From: an uncultured Bifidobacteriaceae bacterium
GTDB lineage: Bacteria > Actinomycetota > Actinomycetes > Actinomycetales > Bifidobacteriaceae
Direction of reading: 5' to 3'
NCBI GenBank assembly: GCA_946891915.1
Contig: CAMPNN010000041.1
Span: forward strand, 1 to 7,512
Length of the DNA stretch: 7,512 nt
Shown here: positions 6,852-7,512 of the stretch, piece after piece
Layout: the number at the start of each line of letters is the position of its first letter
Numbering within the stretch: position 1 is the stretch's first letter
Program-made: the position numbers and the translations under genes
Notes under the pieces: model-generated
What the model was told of the DNA's origin: nothing
The model's input: only the letters and a program-made list of their open reading frames with translations
The model's database searches: none

Positions 6852-6881
6852 CTGACAATATTGGTAGCGGAATAGTATATC
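6852..6881 (+). promoter_or_regulatory. Likely sigma-70 promoter for the FolB-like gene
   Basis: CTGACA at 6852-6857 matches the -35 consensus at five of six bases, and TATATC at 6876-6881 matches the -10 at four of six, with an 18-base spacer. Transcription would start near 6888, giving a leader of about 55 bases. AGGAG at 6932-6936 then lies 6 bases before the ATG at 6943. Upstream terminators make an independent promoter necessary. Confidence 0.5.
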
Positions 6882-6942
6882 TATTCAAATCGCAAATAAG
6901 CTTACGGCTATGCTGATAGGCTACGGAAAATAGGAGAAGCAC

Positions 6943-7512
6943 ATGGATACAATACACATATCCGGCATTCGGCCTAAAAATAAAGACGTAGTTGTAGGAC
7001 TTTACTACCACATATTCATTGATGTGGACTTGAAGCTGAATTTAACTAGGGCATTAAATGGCAGCGAAACCAATGCAGTAGATATTCCGCAAATCACAGA
7101 TCGACTTGCTTTTATGCTTCGACGCAGCGAAGAGGATGACGAGATTAGAGAGCATCCAACTATTGCGCTTGAGCTTATTGCCAATTCTGTTGCAAATTCA
7201 GTTATGCGAACTTGGCAGATTTTTGAAGCTGACATTACAGTTCATGCCTCGCTTAGAAGCGACTATTACGGTTTGCAAAGTACAGTTGACGACATATCAG
7301 TTAGCTTGCACCGTGTTTCTAAGAACAATTTCGAAGAGCATACTGCAACTCCAGAAGCAGTTGCTCGCGTTGCGGTTAGAAGCGGCAGGGTAGTTGTTGG
7401 AGAAGATGAAGAAGGCGAAGTCGCAGATTTTTATCGCGAGCTTATTGAAGAAAATAATCAAGAAAAAAAGCGACGCGAAGATGAAGAAGCAGAAGCAGCT
7501 GCTCAAGCTGCT
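6943..7512 (+). CDS. FolB-like (dihydroneopterin aldolase fold) protein, catalytic residues apparently lost; 5' part
   Basis: The frame is open for 190 codons and runs off the right edge. AGGAG at 6932-6936 supports the ATG. Residues 1-127 follow the pattern of FolB, a T-fold enzyme that converts dihydroneopterin to hydroxymethyl-dihydropterin in folate synthesis: the opening DTIHISGI, F25-I-D-V-D-L-K-L-N-L, V46-D, T73-IALELIANSVANSVM, ITVH101 and D116-D-I-S-V-S-L-H-R. E77 matches the pterin-anchoring Glu. However, the N-terminal catalytic Glu segment is shortened and has no matching Glu, the Tyr of VDY is I48, and the Lys of HKP is A102. After residue 127 comes a linker and an acidic/basic, Ala-rich tract (about 155-190), probably helical. 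In bifidobacteria FolB is fused to FolK (pyrophosphokinase), so a FolK domain may follow beyond the edge. The ftsH-proximal position supports the fol assignment. Aldolase activity is doubtful. Confidence 0.65.
   Translation, partial: MDTIHISGIRPKNKDVVVGLYYHIFIDVDLKLNLTRALNGSETNAVDIPQITDRLAFMLRRSEEDDEIREHPTIALELIANSVANSVMRTWQIFEADITVHASLRSDYYGLQSTVDDISVSLHRVSKNNFEEHTATPEAVARVAVRSGRVVVGEDEEGEVADFYRELIEENNQEKKRREDEEAEAAAQAA

Noticed and set aside
6634..6942. Possible tRNA, riboswitch, small RNA gene or CRISPR repeats in the gap after ftsH
   Set aside because: No cloverleaf, no T-loop motif, no riboswitch core that I recognise and no regularly spaced repeats. The structure is explained by terminators and a promoter.
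7106..7393. Plus-strand 95-codon frame near the right edge
   Set aside because: It overlaps the FolB-like frame, which has a ribosome binding site, promoter and family motifs. The 95-codon product is a Leu/Arg/Thr-rich shadow.
1..7512. Mobile elements, phage genes or a defence system
   Set aside because: No transposase, integrase, nuclease or toxin-antitoxin motif is visible, all genes lie on one strand in a conserved housekeeping order, and base composition is uniform.

Overview
The window looks like a low-GC member of the Bifidobacteriaceae, most likely Gardnerella or a close relative. The evidence is the Hpt and FtsH sequences, which read as bifidobacterial. It is also the actinobacterial gene order dacB-tilS-hpt-ftsH-fol, known from Mycobacterium tuberculosis and bifidobacteria, set in unusually AT-rich DNA with A/T-rich intergenic regions. 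This identification is from memory of protein families and gene order, not from a search.

All genes read on the plus strand. From left to right: the 3' part of a polytopic membrane protein, probably an ABC transporter permease (1-789); dacB, a membrane-anchored penicillin-binding protein / D-Ala-D-Ala carboxypeptidase (867-2558); tilS, tRNA-Ile lysidine synthetase (2602-3720); hpt, hypoxanthine phosphoribosyltransferase, overlapping the end of tilS (3695-4249); ftsH, a membrane AAA+ zinc protease (4390-6633); a 309-base AT-rich gap with several hairpins and a likely promoter (6634-6942); and the 5' part of a FolB-like T-fold protein running off the right edge (6943-7512).

The central block is housekeeping: peptidoglycan trimming, tRNA modification, purine salvage and membrane protein quality control. 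tilS-hpt is translationally overlapping. ftsH has its own strong ribosome binding site, a candidate promoter, and candidate terminators behind it.

The most interesting part is the right end. In related actinobacteria ftsH is followed by folE, folP, folB and folK. Here folE and folP are missing from that position. The next gene keeps the recognisable FolB framework but has lost the residues expected for dihydroneopterin aldolase catalysis (the N-terminal Glu region, the Tyr of the VDY motif and the Lys of the HKP motif). This suggests decay or repurposing of the folate pathway. A second theme is in-frame tandem repetition with 9- or 18-bp units at four separate places: dacB, the dacB-tilS junction, and the ftsH N- and C-terminal tails.
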